A DNA stretch of 64,000 bases from Nageia nagi (lineage: Eukaryota > Pinophyta). The stretch covers positions 5,146,001 through 5,210,000 of the forward strand of contig JBITNC010000002.1 of NCBI GenBank assembly GCA_050084985.1, written 5' to 3'. The notes beneath the pieces were generated by a model. The model was not told the origin of the DNA. It searched no databases and worked only from the letters and a program-made list of their open reading frames with translations. Positions 60,346 through 64,000 of the stretch are shown here, one piece after another (position 1 is the stretch's first letter; each line of letters begins with the position of its first letter). A program made the translations under genes and the position numbers.

Positions 60346-61516
60346 CTAGGTATTTTTGACCGTACACTCAAGAGGAGGCGTAGGGAACCTGCTCGAATCC
60401 CGGCAGTAGTCGTATATCATATACTTCTCCTGGACCCACCTCAGCTTAAACCCCTGTTTCCGGTCCAGAGCCACGTAAGCAGGCTGACCCCACCACCGTG
60501 ACGAAGAGGATGACGTGCACTCTGATAAGGACTGTGGGCCCTTGTACTGGCAGGCATCGATGCTGAAATTCGTATACGTGGCAACGAAGGGCGCGTGCGT
60601 CCAATCCGTCTTGACGAGGCCGCCTTGCGTGGCCCAATCATCTGCGTTCCAGATGGACGAGAACACGCCCATGCCCTGCGTCTGCGGATACGGCACCCCT
60701 TTCTCTTTCTCCACGTTGGCAAACACTCGGATTGGAACGTCGTCCACAAAAAACCTGCATACAATCATAAAGAACAGGTCACATCCCACGTGCTGACGTG
60801 TCGTGTTAATATTTAGCTTTTAAATTATTATTATTAACAAACGTCGCGGGTTCGAATTTGTTTGCTTACACTGCTTGATGGCGGTTCCACAGAAAGGAAT
60901 AGGAGTGGAAGTCCTGCGTGGGATCGAACCAGAGATAGAGCCGCTGCTCTCTGTTTCCCACGCCCTTGGAGTACACATTCGTCTGCACTATGTACGGTTC
61001 TCCCGACTTATTCCCCAGAAATTCGAAGTCGAACTCGTCGTGCTGATCACCTTGCGAAGACATCTGCAGCCAAATCCAAAACCAAGTATTTCATATCAAT
61101 ACCCGTCTCGCTTAAGAGAACATACAAACCAGTTTTTTTAGCAGCATTTTATACTTACATAGAATGCAGTAACAGTGCCAGCAGAGTCCCCAGCAACGAG
61201 CTTGATCTGAACATTGGCCTTTCCAAAGAGATAAGTGCTTTTCGAAGCAAATCCTGCTCCTGCAAAACAATACCCACATAAGTTATCACTGTCTGTTGAA
61301 TTGATAGTATGTTGTTGGCTGGAAATGGCAAGAGAGAAGACAGATACCAGAAGTATTGTCGAGCTTGAGCTTCAGCGTCTCTCCTTCATGCATGACGTGA
61401 TCCGTCGCCCAGCTGGCGTAGAACAAGTCATCAAACCGACCGCATTGCGAACAACCCACGAAGAAAAATGCCCACAAACAGATTATGCTTCTCAGCGCTT
61501 TCTGAACGCCTGCCAT
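60346..61516 (-). CDS. Xyloglucan endotransglucosylase/hydrolase (XTH, GH16), four exons
   Basis: Secreted cell-wall enzyme that cuts and rejoins xyloglucan. Exons: 61516-61348, 61259-61159, 61063-60870, 60754-60346. Introns are 88, 95 and 115 nt, all GT-AG. Spliced length is 873 nt, 290 aa, normal for the family. Residues about 1-25 are a signal peptide ([12 protein letters not shown]). The catalytic block [10 protein letters not shown] is at 98-107 (nucleophile Glu100, acid/base Glu104), with the usual adjacent N-glycosylation site N108-K-S. Then [31 protein letters not shown], and [19 protein letters not shown]. The C-terminal XET domain has paired Cys (ACQYKG, LSECT, DYCRD, LECTV). The canonical DEIDFEF has Ile replaced by Phe, an accepted hydrophobic variant. 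An in-frame ATG at 61540 exists, but the one at 61516 places the signal peptide correctly. GC content is well above its surroundings. Confidence 0.95.
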
Positions 61517-61603
61517 AGATACGAAACGAAGTCTCGACAATTCCGTCTCCTCTCGCTGAGGTTTCTTGAAAGACAGTGCCTTACAGAAGGCTTACTATGT
61601 ATG

Positions 61604-61611
61604 TATATATA
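61604..61611 (-). promoter_or_regulatory. TATA box of the XTH gene
   Basis: The minus strand reads CTATATATAC, a good plant TATA context, about 90 bp before the ATG, which predicts a 5' UTR of about 60 nt. Confidence 0.7.
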
Positions 61612-62460
61612 GTCGGTGCTTGGTGACTTGTAGAGCACTGGACCGAAGTAAAATATAAGATTAAACTGGAATTAAATAAATGATTTAATCTATAAATAAA
61701 TAGATCGCGTGTCTTGGGGCTCTTGTCACGGGAAAATTCCTTCGTCTGCCTCACTGCAGGAACTTTAAACAATATTGAAGAGGCCTCTGTGTACGATGGT
61801 CAGTGATAAATAATTTGAAGTGATGAATTTACCACAGGAAGTAAATAAATGAGTCTTTTATTTTAACCCCCTTTAAACCTTGATGGAAATTACACGTGTG
61901 AAGTTTGTAAACGTTCAATTCTTCATATCCAGCTGTAATTTACTGTAACGGTAATAATCACCAGTAGAGGGCATTAAAAAGTTTATTTTTCTGACGGGAT
62001 TGATAATGATACGTGTGCGTTGGGTAAGACGCTCTGCAAACTTGGACGTGGGCACTTGGCAGGGGCAGGACAGTATGATATTCTACAGGCGATTGAATGG
62101 ACAGGATCTGCTCCAAAGAAGCGGGAAGACCGAATCCTTTCGTTCATCAACGTGCCGCGTGCTGTACGGTCATGACCTCGCTGGCATGGAGTACGGATCC
62201 GGACGTGATTGCTCGTGACAGGCTGGATATTTGGCTTCCGTACTGAGGTGCAGCCAGCGAGTGTTGATAAACGGCTAGTGAGTGGAGGTAAGGCGGGCAG
62301 GGGATGTCGTCTTGCGCAAGTAACAATTAAGTAGTGAAAGATCCAAGAGAAAAAAGTAGGTGAAGAATAAATAAGTTTATATGGCTTTTCCAAGACTAGT
62401 AGGTGGATTGGCATCCCTCAAAACTTGAATAAAAAAGTCATAATTGTAGAAGTAACTAGC
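61612..62460. other. XTH upstream region, GC-richer segment at 62000-62330
   Basis: The segment from about 62000 to 62330 is much richer in GC and CG dinucleotides than the flanks and is open in two overlapping frames (62414-61983 minus, 143 aa; 62000-62218 plus, 72 aa). Neither frame has a recognisable domain, and overlapping antisense openness is expected from GC-rich sequence. It is most likely promoter-distal regulatory DNA or a degraded exon. Confidence 0.45.
61893..61900. promoter_or_regulatory. G-box / BZR1-type site upstream of XTH
   Basis: CACGTGTG about 380 bp upstream of the XTH ATG contains a palindromic G-box (CACGTG) and the CGTGTG core known as a brassinosteroid-response element. 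A second CGTGTG occurs at 62012-62017. Function is inferred from known motifs only. Confidence 0.4.
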
Positions 62461-64000
62461 TATTGCAACCAAGGGCAATGGATACGCCAGAGAACATTAT
62501 ATGGTTTATATATTTTTTTTCAATTGTAAATTATAAATATTTGAAAATAAGATCTAAAAATTAGATTTTGATTTGTTCTCTAATATCATTTGGAATAAGG
62601 GGTTAAGAATTTAAAAATATTTTGCTGTTTAGTTTTTTTTTTTTTTTTGCTTTTTACATTTATTGTTAAAGTATTAACATATCGATTTCGAAAAGAATAA
62701 TAAAAAATGTAAATCTTAAAGCATAGAAAAGTTTGAAAAGATTAGTTAATACCATGATAAGTGTCTAAATCAATACACATGCATCAATGCTCTTGATATT
62801 TACCTCTCTTGAGAGAAAACCAATAAAGTAGAGTCATCACAAAAGTTCTAGGTTTATTTTATATGTTTTGAATTTTTGAATTTATTTTTGTTTCATAATA
62901 TGTATTTTTGAGGTTAAAGACTTTCTCTCCATTAAAGGAAGTTTTTATAGAAGTATCTATTTTATATATAAGAGGGTAAGAAGTGATGTATAAAAATTGA
63001 TAGTATTTTTAGAAAATGACATTATTTGATTTTAAATTTTCATGAAGAAATATTATAGCTATCTTAGTTGTTGGTTGAGTTGGTTATGTGTTGAACTTGT
63101 TGTGACCTATAGACATACATGCTATGTAATGGCCTACTACAATTGTTCGATACATTAATCTACAATTATTCAATGCATTAATATACTTTAACTTTTTCTT
63201 TTTACAAAAAAATTGCAATGTAAATAATATTTAATAAGAATATGAGTAAATTATAAATTTACATTATATATTTAAAATTTATATTTAAAAGTTTATGTTT
63301 ATAATCTATATTTAATTTTTTATAATTTATAATTCAAATTTAAATTTTATAATTTATATTTAAAATTTCTAATTTTTAATTAAAATTTATAATTAATATT
63401 TAGAATTTATATTTAAGATTTAAAATTTATAAATAGAAATTATAATTTATAATTAAAATTTACAAGAAGATTAAGTCAAGAAGGTAACATTTATTATTAT
63501 TATTATTAAGGTATGTTGGTACAAGGTTGAAATGTTTGTCTTAAATGTTTAAATTTTTTTAGGTTTTTTAAACATTTTTTACAATAAATTTTTTTCTTAA
63601 CTATCACATAAAAAAATACATATATAATAAAAAATAATGATAGTTAAGAAAAAAATTTATTGTAAAAATTAAATTTAAAAATATATGTATTTTTTTATTA
63701 TATATGTATTTTTTTCTTAACTATCATATATATATAATAAAAATAAATTTTTTATATTATTGATATTTATATATATATAAATTTAAAAATATTTATGTAT
63801 AATTAAAATTATTTATATTTAATCCACAAATGACATAATTTTATTATATTATTAATATATTTTGATGGACATAAAAAATTTCGAAGTATATTGATGGGTA
63901 TTAGAATAATGTTGTAAATAATTTGTGGACGTGCAGAGGAAAACGTCAAATTTCAACCCTGATTTAGTCAATGAGAATAACACATGGTTGGTAAAGATTG
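62461..64000. other. AT-rich intergenic DNA with low-complexity tracts
   Basis: No gene. The stretch 63240-63470 is built from variants of aatttataatttaaaattta. A perfect hairpin follows at 63580-63664. Confidence 0.55.
63580..63664. repeat. Perfect 27-bp inverted repeat with 31-bp loop
   Basis: Arms 63580-63606 and 63638-63664 are exactly complementary (ttcttaactatca / tgatagttaagaa with A/T tails). A third partial copy of the arm (tttttttcttaactatca) lies at about 63708-63725. This could be a small foldback element remnant or a hairpin-forming transcript. Confidence 0.85.

Noticed and set aside
60441-60764. 107-codon Arg-rich frame and plus-strand frames at 60515-61281
   Set aside because: They are shadows of the GC-rich XTH exons in other frames and cross confirmed splice sites.
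60841-60862. tRNA T-arm-like gcgggttcgaatttg
   Set aside because: It lies in XTH intron 3 with no A box, acceptor stem or anticodon arm at the right spacing. A similar ctcgaatccc word near 60391 is within XTH exon 4.

Overview
The window looks like nuclear DNA of a land plant, most likely a seed plant and perhaps a gymnosperm. It is AT-rich, dominated by decayed LTR retrotransposons, and holds two intron-bearing plant genes that can be reconstructed with confidence. The gymnosperm suggestion rests only on overall character: long old nested retroelements and decayed PPR genes of the E/DYW style. No species can be named from the sequence alone.

The intact genes are: (1) a DWARF1/DIMINUTO-type delta24-sterol reductase on the plus strand (coding exons 39945-41210 and 42889-43344, 573 aa), with a probable 5'-UTR exon and TATA box near 39.33-39.50 kb; and (2) a xyloglucan endotransglucosylase/hydrolase (XTH, GH16) on the minus strand (four exons, 61516 down to 60346, 290 aa), with a TATA box and a G-box upstream. 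The first makes brassinosteroid precursors. The second belongs to a cell-wall family that brassinosteroids often induce. An orphan first exon with a plastid-transit-like peptide sits at 8639-8711 (minus), and I could not finish its gene model.

Layout. 1-2343: 5' part of a minus-strand Ty1/copia element (LTR, PBS, gag, protease), cut by the window edge. 2.95-3.56 kb: Ty3/gypsy-like protease remnant. 4-9 kb: low-copy-looking DNA around the orphan exon. 9.2-16.4 kb: scattered PPR pseudogene pieces and a 111-bp tandem array. 18580-36425: one minus-strand copia element with matching 5-bp target duplications. It carries three later insertions: a plus-strand LTR element lacking a recognisable pol (19291-28052), a solo LTR inside that one (23875-24376), and a solo LTR inside the reverse-transcriptase region (29509-30005). 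All four insertions have exact 5-bp duplications. 37324-38044: foldback Mutator-like element with a 9-bp duplication. 39.3-43.4 kb: DWF1. 44.08-47.0 kb: three tandem copies of a roughly 0.95-kb noncoding unit. 48.5-49.9 kb: minus-strand gypsy RT/RNase H. 50.1-52.9 kb: internally deleted copia element with a minisatellite. 52.9-58.7 kb: a 1.7-kb direct-repeat pair, probably gypsy LTRs. 58.9-59.6 kb: near-identical 345-bp tandem duplication. 60.3-62.3 kb: XTH and its GC-richer upstream region. 62.3-64 kb: AT-rich DNA with a perfect 27-bp hairpin.

The most unusual structure is the architecture of the nested copia-like family. PBS and gag are separated by about 3 kb of untranslated leader. A GC-rich cassette sits about 0.7-0.8 kb after the PBS in each of three copies, and its sequence differs between copies. 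A block further downstream is conserved between the autonomous-type copy and the copy lacking pol.
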